Assembly (NCBI GenBank): GCA_022823865.1
Contig: JAJEHF010000138.1
Span: forward strand, 1-34,858
Direction: 5' to 3'
Length of the DNA stretch: 34,858 bases
DNA from: Bryobacterales bacterium
Lineage (GTDB): Bacteria > Acidobacteriota > Terriglobia > Bryobacterales > UBA6623
Numbering within the stretch: the stretch's first letter is position 1; each line of letters opens with the position of its first letter. The notes beneath the pieces were generated by a model. It searched no databases. It was not told where the DNA came from and saw only the letters and a list, made by a program, of their open reading frames with translations. Below, one piece after another: positions 1 through 7,494 of the stretch. The position numbers were made by a program, and so were the translations under genes.

Positions 1-304
1 CTGACAGACTGACAACAAAATGTCCAGTCCTCGCAGCAGACAGCGCTACCATGCCGAGCTCGCAAACTCTAGCAGGCTGCCGCTGCCCCTCCGGCTACTG
101 TCGTGCACTGCCTCGGACTCGGACAAAAAAATGGCCCTGTCTAGCCAACCCATTGGTTTAGCGACGGGCGGGACAATTTAGCTGATGGGCGGGGCGGGAT
201 GTTTACAACGTGAGCGCGCAAAATGTGTCGGCGGACCCGCCGGGCCCGCAGCAGCCTCAGGGCTCCACGAGCCGGCACCGCGCCGTGGCAAGAGTGTGGG
301 AAAT
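1..304. other. Gene-free left edge
   Basis: No credible coding region is seen on either strand. The segment lies downstream of the S9 peptidase gene, which ends at 305 on the minus strand. A short GC-rich inverted repeat (229-233 pairing with 238-242, four-base loop) is followed on the minus strand by a short T-rich run. It could be a weak terminator for the atp-phoD-S9 transcript, but a five-pair stem is not convincing. Confidence 0.5.
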
Positions 305-2215
305 TCACGCGCGGACTCCCATCCTCAGGAGCATTGTCGCGTAGAAGCCCAGCTCGGCCTCCAATGCTTGCCGGATATGCACTGCCTCCTTGAAGCCGTG
401 CGACTCGCCCTCAAACAGGTAGTACGCCACGGGAACGCCGCCGAGACGCAGCGCGGCCACCATCGCCTCGGTCTGCGCTTTCGGGACGACCGGGTCCTCC
501 GAGCCTTGGAAGAAGATCGCGGGTGCCTTGACGTGGCCTGAGCGGCCCAGCGGAGAGCGCTCGCGGAAGAGCGCCTCTTGGGCGGGCCATTCGCCAATCA
601 GCGTGTCGTGGTATCTCGACTCGAACTTGTGGGTCTCTTCCGCCAGGCCCGCAAGCTCGCTAATTCCGTAGTAGGAGGCACCGGCTGCGAAGACATCACG
701 GAAAGCCAAGCAACACAGTGCGGTATAGCCCCCGGCGCTGCCGCCCTTTACGATCAGGCGGCTTTCGTCGGCCTGGCCTTGGGCGACGAAATGCCGGGCA
801 GCCGCAACGGTATCCGCTACGTCGACGACCCCCCACTGACCGTTCAGGCGCTCCCGGTAGGCCCGACCGAACCCGGTGCTGCCTCCATAGTTAAGGTCGG
901 CGAGTGCAAATCCGCGGCTGGTCCAGAATTGAACGGTGAGCGACAGGGCGTCGCTGGCAGCAGCGGTCGGGCCGCCATGGACACGTACGATTAGCGGCGG
1001 CTTTTCCTCAGGGGGCGCCTCGAAGTCCGGATTGTAGGGCTTGTACAAGAAGGCGTGGACGGCCGTTCCGTCCTCAGAACGGAAATACTCCGAGCTCGGA
1101 GCCGAGAAGTAGCTGCGCACTTGCTCGGGAATCTCCACGGATTCCCGCAGCGTCTCAATGCGGCGCGAGCCGAGATCCAAGCGCGCCAAGGCCGGGGCCT
1201 GTGTCTCCGACGCCGCGCGAAACACAGCCTCGGTGCCACGCACCGTGACGGAGTCGATCTGGCTGTACGGCGCGTGAACCGGATCGAGCTCGCCGCTGCC
1301 ATCCAGCAGGCCCAAGCTCCAGCTACCGTGCTCGCAGTACGCGGCAAGAATCCTGCCGTCGTGCGCGAAGCCGTACGTCGACATCCGGAAGACCCACTGC
1401 GGCTGCCCGAACTCCGCTTCCCGCTCGTGCAGCGGGACGGGGCCGCCATCGTAGCGGTACAGGTTCCAATACCCCGTCCGATCGGACACGTAGTGGAGCT
1501 CCCCGGCCGGAGACCACTGTGGCTGGAAGATCGATTCGTTGGCACGGCCGGCAACCTTCTCCCGCTCTTCCAGCCCGCCGTCCGCACCAAGCTTCCCCAC
1601 CCACAGCTCGGTGCCGTCCCAGGGCATGTTCGGGTGCTGCCACTGGAGCCAGCACAGGCGCGCTCCATCGGGGCTCACACGGGGGTTGGAGTAGAAATCG
1701 GAACCGGCCAGCAAGCAGCGCACAGGCTGCATGTCAGGTCCTGATGCAATCGCAACAAGCGACTGCCGCGCTTCGCGACCCGATTCTGAGTGGTCTTCGC
1801 AGACGGCTATGATCCGCTCGCGAGCCGCATCGACCTCCAGGTCGGCATACCTCTGCGGGCCGTCCGCCGTCAGTGCCTGCGAGCGGCCGTCCGGGCCGAG
1901 GCGATGCAGCAGCCGGTCGCGGGCCTCGGAAAAGTAGACCGTCCCGTCCAGGACGGCATAGGCTCCGCCGCCGTACTCGTGGACTCCGGTGCGCACGGAC
2001 GAGGGAGCCTGGAGCAGATCCCGAACGTTCCCGTCGCGACCGCGACAGACCAAGGCCATGCGGCCGCCCTCGGCCGGCCGGCCCTCAAGCCAATAGACTT
2101 CACCGCCATCCAGCGTCGGCTCGCCTATCCGGATGGACTTGCCAGCCACCAAGTCCGCCGTGATCGGCGACTTCCAAAAGCCGTACTCCGCAACGATCCG
2201 CTCGGCCGCGCTCAC
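305..2215 (-). CDS. S9 family prolyl oligopeptidase
   Basis: Serine peptidase of family S9 (prolyl oligopeptidase / acylaminoacyl peptidase type), expected to cut short peptides. The 636-residue protein has an N-terminal beta-propeller region (about 1-370, with WSPAG- and SPDG-type blade motifs) and a C-terminal alpha/beta-hydrolase domain. The catalytic triad is visible: Ser493 in GGSAGGY, Asp574 in GSEDPVVP and His606 in GESHGF. The oxyanion-region HGGP motif is also present. No signal peptide is evident, so it is probably cytoplasmic. The start chosen is GTG at 2215, which overlaps the TGA of the upstream phosphatase gene by four bases (GTGA), suggesting translational coupling. A longer reading to 2371 would run inside that gene and is unlikely. 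It is the last gene of the run that begins with atpZ. Confidence 0.92.
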   Translation of the reverse strand: MSAAERIVAEYGFWKSPITADLVAGKSIRIGEPTLDGGEVYWLEGRPAEGGRMALVCRGRDGNVRDLLQAPSSVRTGVHEYGGGAYAVLDGTVYFSEARDRLLHRLGPDGRSQALTADGPQRYADLEVDAARERIIAVCEDHSESGREARQSLVAIASGPDMQPVRCLLAGSDFYSNPRVSPDGARLCWLQWQHPNMPWDGTELWVGKLGADGGLEEREKVAGRANESIFQPQWSPAGELHYVSDRTGYWNLYRYDGGPVPLHEREAEFGQPQWVFRMSTYGFAHDGRILAAYCEHGSWSLGLLDGSGELDPVHAPYSQIDSVTVRGTEAVFRAASETQAPALARLDLGSRRIETLRESVEIPEQVRSYFSAPSSEYFRSEDGTAVHAFLYKPYNPDFEAPPEEKPPLIVRVHGGPTAAASDALSLTVQFWTSRGFALADLNYGGSTGFGRAYRERLNGQWGVVDVADTVAAARHFVAQGQADESRLIVKGGSAGGYTALCCLAFRDVFAAGASYYGISELAGLAEETHKFESRYHDTLIGEWPAQEALFRERSPLGRSGHVKAPAIFFQGSEDPVVPKAQTEAMVAALRLGGVPVAYYLFEGESHGFKEAVHIRQALEAELGFYATMLLRMGVRA

Positions 2216-4038
2216 GAGGCCTCCGCTGCCAGAATCGATTCGGCGTAGAGCAGCTCGCCCGTCAGGCCGTCGTAGTACTGGAAGATCGCTTGCGGCCGCG
2301 GGTACGCGACCCAGCGCGGGCGGCCCTCCGGCCCCGGGTTGTTGAAGACATTGCTGATGCGCACCACGCAATACACGGGCCTGCGGCGCTCGCTCGAGTC
2401 GTCAAGGAAGAACGTCGACCAGCGAATCTGGGCGTTGCGGCCGCGCGATTCGAAATCCCCGTTGGGCGGCCGGCCCGCTTCGGACACGAGGGCATGGTTG
2501 CCGGAGCTGTGCGGGCCCGCTGAGAACTCGCGGACGCGATCCGTGATCCGGATGGCGAAGCTGTTGTGCAGGTCGCCCGTGAGCACGAAGACCGGCTTGC
2601 CGAGGCCGTCCCAGAATTCGATCAGCTCCTCCCGCTCGGCCGCCATCGCGGTCCAAGCCTCGTCTTTGTTGGGCCCGCCCATGCCCGGCCCCACGTGCGG
2701 CACCATCAGGTTCACCGACGAGATCACGAACAGGAAATCGGCCCCGCTGGCCTGCATGCCCTGCTTCAGCCAGCGCTTCTGGCGCTCTCCCAACATCGAG
2801 ACTCCGGGCTTGAACGGGTCCGTCTTGTCATGCACCTGCCGGTGGCTGCGCGTGTCTAGGAAGAAGAACTCGGCGTTGGATATCGCGCGCCGCCAGTAGT
2901 TCAGGCGCCCGATCGAATAGGCGGCAACCCCATCGACGTCCGCCGCCGGATGGATCCTCAAGCTGGTATCGTCGAGCACCTGCTCGATCCGGTAGACTCC
3001 CGCATTCGGGTCGCCCCGGACGGCGTCAAGCTCCTTGAGGTTCACGCCCGCGTCAGACTCGCCCCAGTGGACCGTCAGAGTAGCTGCCTGGGCTAGGTCC
3101 AAGCCGCTGAGACCGCCCTCCTCGTCGCGCAGGATCGAACCGCCTGCCTCCAACCTTGCCTTGCCGAAGTGGATCGGCTGGGTGTGGGCTACCTCGTTGG
3201 CCCACCCGAGGTAGTCGTACCAGCCCTGTACGCCGATATCGCGGAACACGGCCCTGCGGCTGCGCAGGCCGATCGTGCCCGCACCGTTTACGTCACCGAG
3301 GATTTCGTGGTCGTCGAACACGAAGAACGACGGCATCTCGCGGTGCCAGGCCGCCATGTCGAGGCCGCGCTCGAGATAGAGCTTGTAGTTCTGCCAAACT
3401 CCCGCGATCGTGGGAGCCAGCCCGACCACCCTGGGGGCATCCGCGGCACCGCTCTGCCGCAGCCACTCCGCAGCCGGGTAGTCCCGCTGCTCTTCGTACA
3501 GCCAGTCGCCATTCTGGATCGCGAAATGCGCCCGGTCATCGAGCTTGGCCAGCATCGTGCGAAACGCGGGCTGGTCGGAATCAAGCTGCTTGTTGCCGCA
3601 GGCGAACTCGAACGAAAAGTTGAACAGTCCTCGCGGGTTGACCGTGGGGTCCGCCACTTCCGAAGCCGCCGGCAGAGTGCGGAACGTCGCGACGGGCGGC
3701 ACCGTCCCGGCCGCCTCCAAGCGGTAGGCGTACAGCGTGTCGGGCTCCAGCCCTTCCAGCCGCCCCCAGCCCGTGTTGTCCCTGTCCAGGGTCGTGGCGA
3801 TGGGGGCCGACACGTGCTCGCCCGTGCCAGCGACCGGCCAGTAGCGCACCCGGAAGGCAGCGGGCGCGCGCGTGCGCGCCCAGACCGCGACGCTGTCGGA
3901 GGCGAGTCGGCCCAAGATCGGGCCGTGCGAAATCTGCCCGTGCGAGGGCTGGTCGGCGGCGCAGCCGACGAGGCCCGCCGCGAGCAGAATGCCCGCCCAA
4001 GCTTGCGGCTGTAGCAGTCGGGCTCGGCCGAGCGCCAT
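2212..4038 (-). CDS. PhoD-like metallophosphatase lipoprotein
   Basis: Alkaline phosphatase D family (PhoD-like) phosphodiesterase/phosphomonoesterase, 608 residues. The N-terminus is a lipoprotein signal: a hydrophobic stretch at about 12-25 and a lipobox LVGC with Cys26, so it should be membrane-anchored outside the cytoplasm. A PhoD N-terminal beta domain (about 35-122) precedes the metallophosphoesterase domain. Metal-ligand motifs are visible: NGDW (Asp178), FDDHE (242-245) and TGDLH (488-491). A stretch of about 90 residues (300-390) lies between the metal motifs and looks like an insertion. The start ATG at 4038 shares one base with the atpF stop (TGATG), and the gene's end overlaps the S9 peptidase start. 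The coupling suggests co-transcription with the F0 genes. The actual substrate cannot be told from sequence. Confidence 0.9.
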   Translation of the reverse strand: MALGRARLLQPQAWAGILLAAGLVGCAADQPSHGQISHGPILGRLASDSVAVWARTRAPAAFRVRYWPVAGTGEHVSAPIATTLDRDNTGWGRLEGLEPDTLYAYRLEAAGTVPPVATFRTLPAASEVADPTVNPRGLFNFSFEFACGNKQLDSDQPAFRTMLAKLDDRAHFAIQNGDWLYEEQRDYPAAEWLRQSGAADAPRVVGLAPTIAGVWQNYKLYLERGLDMAAWHREMPSFFVFDDHEILGDVNGAGTIGLRSRRAVFRDIGVQGWYDYLGWANEVAHTQPIHFGKARLEAGGSILRDEEGGLSGLDLAQAATLTVHWGESDAGVNLKELDAVRGDPNAGVYRIEQVLDDTSLRIHPAADVDGVAAYSIGRLNYWRRAISNAEFFFLDTRSHRQVHDKTDPFKPGVSMLGERQKRWLKQGMQASGADFLFVISSVNLMVPHVGPGMGGPNKDEAWTAMAAEREELIEFWDGLGKPVFVLTGDLHNSFAIRITDRVREFSAGPHSSGNHALVSEAGRPPNGDFESRGRNAQIRWSTFFLDDSSERRRPVYCVVRISNVFNNPGPEGRPRWVAYPRPQAIFQYYDGLTGELLYAESILAAEAS

Positions 4039-4556
4039 CACTGCACGGGCGGCTTGGGCAGCTGGTCCAAGAACCCCTGCACCAACTGTCGGTTCTCGTC
4101 CTCGCCGAGATTCTTCTTCAACAACTGCTCGGCAGCCAGGATGGCCAGCCCCGCAGCCTCCTGCCGGATGTCGGAGAGCGCGGCTCGTCGTTCGACCTCG
4201 AGCTGGCGGCGCCCCTCCTCCACGATCTTGCGCGCTTCGGCGCGGGCCTCTTCGCGGGCCTGCGCGCGAACCCGCTCCGCCTCCTGCCTCGCTTCCGTAA
4301 CGAGCTCTTGGGACTGGCGCAGAGAGGCCTCCATGTTGGCCTTGTTCTCCTCGATAGCCCGCTCGGCCTCGGCCTGGGCGTGCTCGGCCTTCTGCAACGA
4401 CTCGCGAATCCGCCCCTCGCGCTCGTCGAGCACGCCCAGAATGGGCTTCCACGCGATCAGCCGCAGCGCCAGAAAGGTGACCAAGAACGTCACCACGGTC
4501 CAGATCATCAGACCGGGCTCGAACTGGAGCAGCGCGTTTCCGTTATCACCGGCCAT
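4038..4556 (-). CDS. atpF: F0F1 ATP synthase subunit b
   Basis: Peripheral-stalk subunit b of ATP synthase, linking the F0 a-subunit to F1. The 172 residues show the usual layout: a single membrane helix at about 16-35 followed by WKPI, a long charged Ala/Glu/Arg-rich coiled coil from about 45 to 150, and a C-terminal delta-binding end. A Shine-Dalgarno GGAGG sits at 4564-4568, eight bases before the ATG. Only one b-type gene is present, with no b'. In most bacteria the next genes would be atpH and atpA; here the phosphatase gene follows directly, so F1 must be encoded elsewhere. Confidence 0.95.
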   Translation of the reverse strand: MAGDNGNALLQFEPGLMIWTVVTFLVTFLALRLIAWKPILGVLDEREGRIRESLQKAEHAQAEAERAIEENKANMEASLRQSQELVTEARQEAERVRAQAREEARAEARKIVEEGRRQLEVERRAALSDIRQEAAGLAILAAEQLLKKNLGEDENRQLVQGFLDQLPKPPVQ

Positions 4557-4592
4557 GCGAATTCCTCCGGCAGTTCCCCGCGCTCGGGGGCG

Positions 4593-4883
4593 CTAGAACA
4601 GCAACGCGACGAACAAGACGCCGAGCCCGATCACGGCCACGCCTTCCAGCAGGAAGAGCGGCAGCTGGAAGGCGCCGCGGATGTCCTTGGCGGCCTGCGG
4701 CTGGCGCGCGATGCTCTCGACCGCGGCCGCCGTGAACTTGCCGATGCCGAGGCCGGCGCCGACCACGATGATCCCGGCGCCGATCGCGCTGCCGGCACCT
4801 TTGTCGAGCAACTGAGCGGACGCCATGGCCGGCATGGCCAGCAAGATGGCGAGGGCGAACAGGATGTTAAGTGTGCGATTCAT
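4593..4883 (-). CDS. atpE: F0F1 ATP synthase subunit c
   Basis: Proteolipid c that forms the rotor ring. It has 96 residues, longer than the usual 70-80 because of an N-terminal signal-peptide-like segment (1-23, ending ASA before Gln24). The remainder is a normal hairpin: a Gly-rich helix 1 with GAGLGIGK, the polar loop ARQP and helix 2 with the ion-binding carboxylate Glu80 in LLEGVAV. Glu80 is followed by Gly, not Ser/Thr, and helix 1 lacks the Gln of sodium-binding rings, so proton coupling is inferred. GGAGG at 4894-4898 lies upstream of the ATG. Gaps are 47 bases to atpB and 36 to atpF. Confidence 0.95.
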   Translation of the reverse strand: MNRTLNILFALAILLAMPAMASAQLLDKGAGSAIGAGIIVVGAGLGIGKFTAAAVESIARQPQAAKDIRGAFQLPLFLLEGVAVIGLGVLFVALLF

Positions 4884-4930
4884 TGCTTGGTTTCCTCCGT
4901 TGGGTGGGATGGGACTGGGTGAACTCTGTG

Positions 4931-5761
4931 TCAATGTTCGTCTGCCACCAGCATGCCGACATATAACGCCGTCAGCAGTGTGAAGACATAGGCCTGGATG
5001 AAGGCCACGATGATTTCCAGCAACATGATGGCGGCCGCCAACGGCACCGAGACCGCCGACAGAGCCACGCTCTGGAACAGGAAAATGAAGCCGAGGATGA
5101 TCAAGATGACGATGTGTCCGGCAGTCATGTTGGCGCCTAGGCGGATCATCAGCGCGACCGGCCGTACCAGCATCGAGATGATCTCGAGCAGGATCACGAC
5201 CGGTGCGATGGCCAGCGGCGTGCCCTCCGGCACCATGTGCTTGAAGTAGCCGATCGGGCCGAGCGCGATCATGCCTGTGACCACGAACGTCAGAAACGAG
5301 ACGATGGCCAAGGCACCAGTGACGTTCAGGTTGCTGGTCGCCGTGAAGCCCCCCGGCACCATGCCCAGCAAGTTGCAGGTCAGGATGAAGAAGAACAGCG
5401 TCAGCAGGAATGGAGTGAAGCGGCGGCCCCACTTCTCGCCCATATTGCCGACGGCGATCTCGTCGCGCACGAACAGCACCAGCATTTCGAGGGCGTTGGT
5501 CATCCCGCTGGGCGCTTCCTGCCCTCCCCGCGAGCGGCGCAAGAAAATCCCCAGCAGCACGATCAGGATGGCCGAGGCGATCAACATCATCAGGACCGCC
5601 TTGGTGATCCCCATGGTCTCGAACGCCGGGTGGAGATAGGGCTCCAACCAAGCCGGCAGGTGGACCTCGCTGTTTGCGATGTGATGCATGATCACATCGG
5701 CGATGCCCTCCTCCTCGCCGGAAGCCGCCAAGAAGGCGAATGGCAGTGGCGCGCTCAGCAC
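4931..5761 (-). CDS. atpB: F0F1 ATP synthase subunit a
   Basis: Membrane subunit a that provides the proton half-channels. The 276-residue protein has several hydrophobic helices. The essential arginine is visible as Arg207 in MIRLGANMTAGH, equivalent to Arg210 of E. coli in a similar context. The GTG at 5761 is preferred: it overlaps the end of the upstream small membrane gene by seven bases, has GAGG about 11 bases upstream, and gives the N-terminal LAASGEEEG...IMHHI pattern seen in many a-subunits. An ATG at 5689 is the alternative. It lies between the AtpI-like gene and atpE, as in standard F0 operons. Confidence 0.93.
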   Translation of the reverse strand: MLSAPLPFAFLAASGEEEGIADVIMHHIANSEVHLPAWLEPYLHPAFETMGITKAVLMMLIASAILIVLLGIFLRRSRGGQEAPSGMTNALEMLVLFVRDEIAVGNMGEKWGRRFTPFLLTLFFFILTCNLLGMVPGGFTATSNLNVTGALAIVSFLTFVVTGMIALGPIGYFKHMVPEGTPLAIAPVVILLEIISMLVRPVALMIRLGANMTAGHIVILIILGFIFLFQSVALSAVSVPLAAAIMLLEIIVAFIQAYVFTLLTALYVGMLVADEH

Positions 5762-6036
5762 TGCTCGAAGTACCTCGTGTAACGCACGCCCTCGAACACC
5801 TGGGAGGCGAAGTAGCCTGCCAGCAATGCCAGTACGAAAGCGCGCGCGTCCAGCGCGGGGCTGGTCAGTGACCAAGCGACCAGCGCCAGCACCCACAGCG
5901 CGCGTAGCCCCGCGCCGACAGCTAGGGCCGAGAACAGACTGCGCTTGAGCGTGACCGCACCCAAGCGCAGCACCGCCTCGGACACTAAGGCGGTCGCAAG
6001 CCCGCAAGCCAGCCCGAGTGGGATCTCTGCGCTCAT
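5755..6036 (-). CDS. AtpI/AtpR-like small membrane protein
   Basis: A 93-residue protein with about three hydrophobic segments (roughly 5-22, 32-52 and 58-75) and no catalytic motif. Its place between atpZ and atpB, its size and its topology match the small accessory proteins (AtpI / subunit I or AtpR type) that help assemble the c-ring or a-subunit. The match rests on position and topology more than on sequence, so the family is inferred. The ATG at 6036 overlaps the atpZ stop in an ATGA junction, and the 3' end overlaps atpB, so the three genes are tightly coupled. Confidence 0.65.
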   Translation of the reverse strand: MSAEIPLGLACGLATALVSEAVLRLGAVTLKRSLFSALAVGAGLRALWVLALVAWSLTSPALDARAFVLALLAGYFASQVFEGVRYTRYFEQC

Positions 6037-6227
6037 GACCGTGTCCACATTGCCTTGGCTAAGTTGTAGAAGCCGGCCACGATCCCCACGAAGAGCCCGG
6101 CCACCGCCGCCGCCGGGTTGCAGTCCCAGCGCTGCCCGATCCAAGCGCCTACCAACAACCCGCCCAGCACCATTCCGCTCAACGACAATGCCGCCGCGAG
6201 GGCAGCATTGCGGGGTTGGAACGGCAC
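6033..6227 (-). CDS. atpZ: AtpZ-like F0 accessory protein (ATPase gene 1)
   Basis: First gene of the F0 operon. The 64-residue protein has two membrane helices. It shows the glycine pattern of the AtpZ / F0F1-ATPase gene 1 family (PF09527): GMVLGGLLVGAWIGQRWD in helix 1 and GLFVGIVAGFYNLAK in helix 2. Family members are thought to assist ion homeostasis or c-ring assembly. The start is GTG at 6227 with an AGGA about ten bases upstream; no in-frame ATG lies before residue 19. Its first 22 codons and upstream region are duplicated at 7304-7457. Confidence 0.8.
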   Translation of the reverse strand: MPFQPRNAALAAALSLSGMVLGGLLVGAWIGQRWDCNPAAAVAGLFVGIVAGFYNLAKAMWTRS

Positions 6228-6315
6228 CGGCTTGTCCTAGTCTTGGATGGGCTGTGGTGCGGGAACCTAGAGGTGCGCGGGGCCGCGATCCACGGCCTAC
6301 CCTGACCATACCAGA
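6161..6315. repeat. 155-bp direct repeat, copy A (atpZ 5' region)
   Basis: This segment matches 7304-7457 with about ten mismatches and one single-base gap by direct comparison (around 93% identity). It covers the first 22 codons of the intact atpZ plus about 90 bases upstream. The two copies are 1143 bases apart in the same orientation and bracket the PIN-domain gene pair. Confidence 0.95.
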
Positions 6316-6334
6316 ATGGCGGTCTGGGATACAA
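6305..6334 (-). promoter_or_regulatory. Candidate promoter of the F0 operon
   Basis: On the minus strand a TTGTAT box (6329-6334) and a TATGGT box (6305-6310) are 18 bases apart, placed about 80 bases before the atpZ GTG. The same arrangement recurs in the second copy. The match to the sigma-70 consensus is partial and there is no direct evidence of use. Confidence 0.35.
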
Positions 6335-6454
6335 CATCATTGCTCGGTCCGGGATGTCGGATGTTCCGCGGTGACTGTCAATCACTGGGCGACGCCGGGC
6401 GCAGACTAGCTCAAGAATGATCGTAGGTGAACTTCAAGACCGTAGCGATTGCCA

Positions 6455-6910
6455 CTACGCGAATCGAAAGTGCGTGAAATTGAATGCGGCTTGGTTTCCT
6501 TTAGCCAACGCCGCCAAGTAGAGCTTCAGGTCCGCCGTTAGGAGGGGAGTCCGGTTTGATACATGCTCAAGCAAGGCAGCGTCTGTGAGCCCGAGTCGGA
6601 GAAATTCCTGATTTGCGGATGCCGTCGCACTTGAGACGACAATCTCCCTGCTTTCGTGTATCAGCGATTTAAGCCTCCCCATGAGTTCCGAGCGCTCTGG
6701 TTCTCCGTGGTAAGCAAGAAGATTCGACGTTTCCGTCAAGGTGTTCGGAGTAACAAGCAGGTAGTCGTAACGAGACGTGAAGTCGAGCAATTTGTCATAG
6801 TCCTCAGGAGAGAACGCGCTCAACCGCCGGTGGTGATCGACGAGTCGCCGAGAAACATCCCCGACGATCCGGAGGACTAGCAGGTTTGCATCGATATAGA
6901 TGCCAGGCAA
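6455..6910 (-). CDS. PIN-domain protein (VapC-like ribonuclease fold)
   Basis: A 151-residue protein with the acidic residues of the PIN nuclease fold: Asp7 in YIDANLL, Glu60 in NTLTETSNLL, Asp110 in LGLTDAALLE and Asp127 in LLTADLKLY. PIN domains cut RNA in a metal-dependent way and many act as toxins of VapBC pairs. Here the upstream partner does not look like a classical VapB antitoxin, so a toxin role is an inference. It starts ten bases after the stop of the 86-residue gene and reads in the same direction as atpZ, 227 bases further on. The pair sits between two copies of the atpZ leader and looks inserted. Confidence 0.8.
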   Translation of the reverse strand: MPGIYIDANLLVLRIVGDVSRRLVDHHRRLSAFSPEDYDKLLDFTSRYDYLLVTPNTLTETSNLLAYHGEPERSELMGRLKSLIHESREIVVSSATASANQEFLRLGLTDAALLEHVSNRTPLLTADLKLYLAALAKGNQAAFNFTHFRFA

Positions 6911-6920
6911 CGTTGATACC

Positions 6921-7181
6921 TCAGGCTAGCGAGCGGTTCTTTACTTCAATCACTTCGCCGGCTCCGTCGGTTATTCTGATGGCCTTATACTCCCGCTCGG
7001 GGCGCTCGTCGGGTGTTGGACGGTCCCACAAGCGAATGAATCCAATGGTGATGAACCAAGATTTCGGCGCGCGGTCATCGTACTCAATCTCTTCGACGCC
7101 GACCTCGCCGATGGGTTCGTGGGCGTATAGCTCCTTGACGAACGCTCTCGCCTTCTCGACTGCTTCGCGTACGTTCATCAT
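6921..7181 (-). CDS. Small partner protein of the PIN gene, unknown function
   Basis: An 86-residue soluble protein. The N-terminal part is an amphipathic helix with charged residues. The rest looks like a beta-rich domain with SWFITIGFIRLW and a closing GEVIEVKNR strand. No DNA-binding motif of the VapB, RHH or Phd type is visible. Its tight spacing with the PIN gene suggests the two are one operon and that it may bind or control the PIN protein. I do not recognise a named family. The start ATG at 7181 is followed by a second Met, and either could be used. Confidence 0.65.
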   Translation of the reverse strand: MMNVREAVEKARAFVKELYAHEPIGEVGVEEIEYDDRAPKSWFITIGFIRLWDRPTPDERPEREYKAIRITDGAGEVIEVKNRSLA

Positions 7182-7303
7182 TGCCTCTAACGTAATCGCC
7201 CGTCATTTGAACGCTGGACAGCCAGAGTCCAAGAGATCGTCGGCTCATATTACCATCAGCCGGACTCTTCGGACTGGGTTGACTGGGCTGTCCGCCTCCT
7301 CGC

Positions 7304-7370
7304 CGCCCAGCACCATTCCGCTCTACGACAAGGCAGCCGCGACGGCAGCATTGCGGGGTTGGAACGGCAC
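7304..7370 (-). pseudogene. Truncated atpZ copy with in-frame stop
   Basis: Duplicate of the first 22 codons of atpZ. It keeps the GTG start (7370) and the start of the protein (V/M-PFQPRNAA). The codon matching Leu16 of atpZ is TAG at 7323-7325, and homology stops after the GMVLGG segment. It cannot make a functional AtpZ. Confidence 0.85.
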
Positions 7371-7457
7371 CGGCCTGTCCCAGTCTTGGATGGGCTGTGG
7401 TGCGGGAACCTATAGGTGCGCGGGCCGCGATCCACGGCCTCCTCTGGCCATACCAGA
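7304..7457. repeat. 155-bp direct repeat, copy B
   Basis: Second copy of the repeat at 6161-6315. It contains the truncated atpZ start and the region upstream of it, including the candidate -10 box. It lies about 120 bases upstream of the PIN partner gene and points toward it. Confidence 0.95.
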
Positions 7458-7476
7458 GTCGCGCGACCGGCCACAA
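7447..7476 (-). promoter_or_regulatory. Candidate duplicated atp promoter, now upstream of the PIN pair
   Basis: Minus-strand TTGTGG (7471-7476) and TATGGC (7447-7452) with an 18-base spacer match the position and spacing of the candidate boxes before atpZ. If active, it would transcribe the truncated atpZ leader and then the two-gene PIN module. Confidence 0.3.
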
Positions 7477-7494
7477 CCTCAGGCGCGCAGCGGG

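Noticed and set aside
4593..5651. A 352-codon frame ending in subunit c
   Set aside because: Only the last 96 codons are the c-subunit. The upstream part is atpB read out of frame, and a strong GGAGG marks the internal ATG at 4883.
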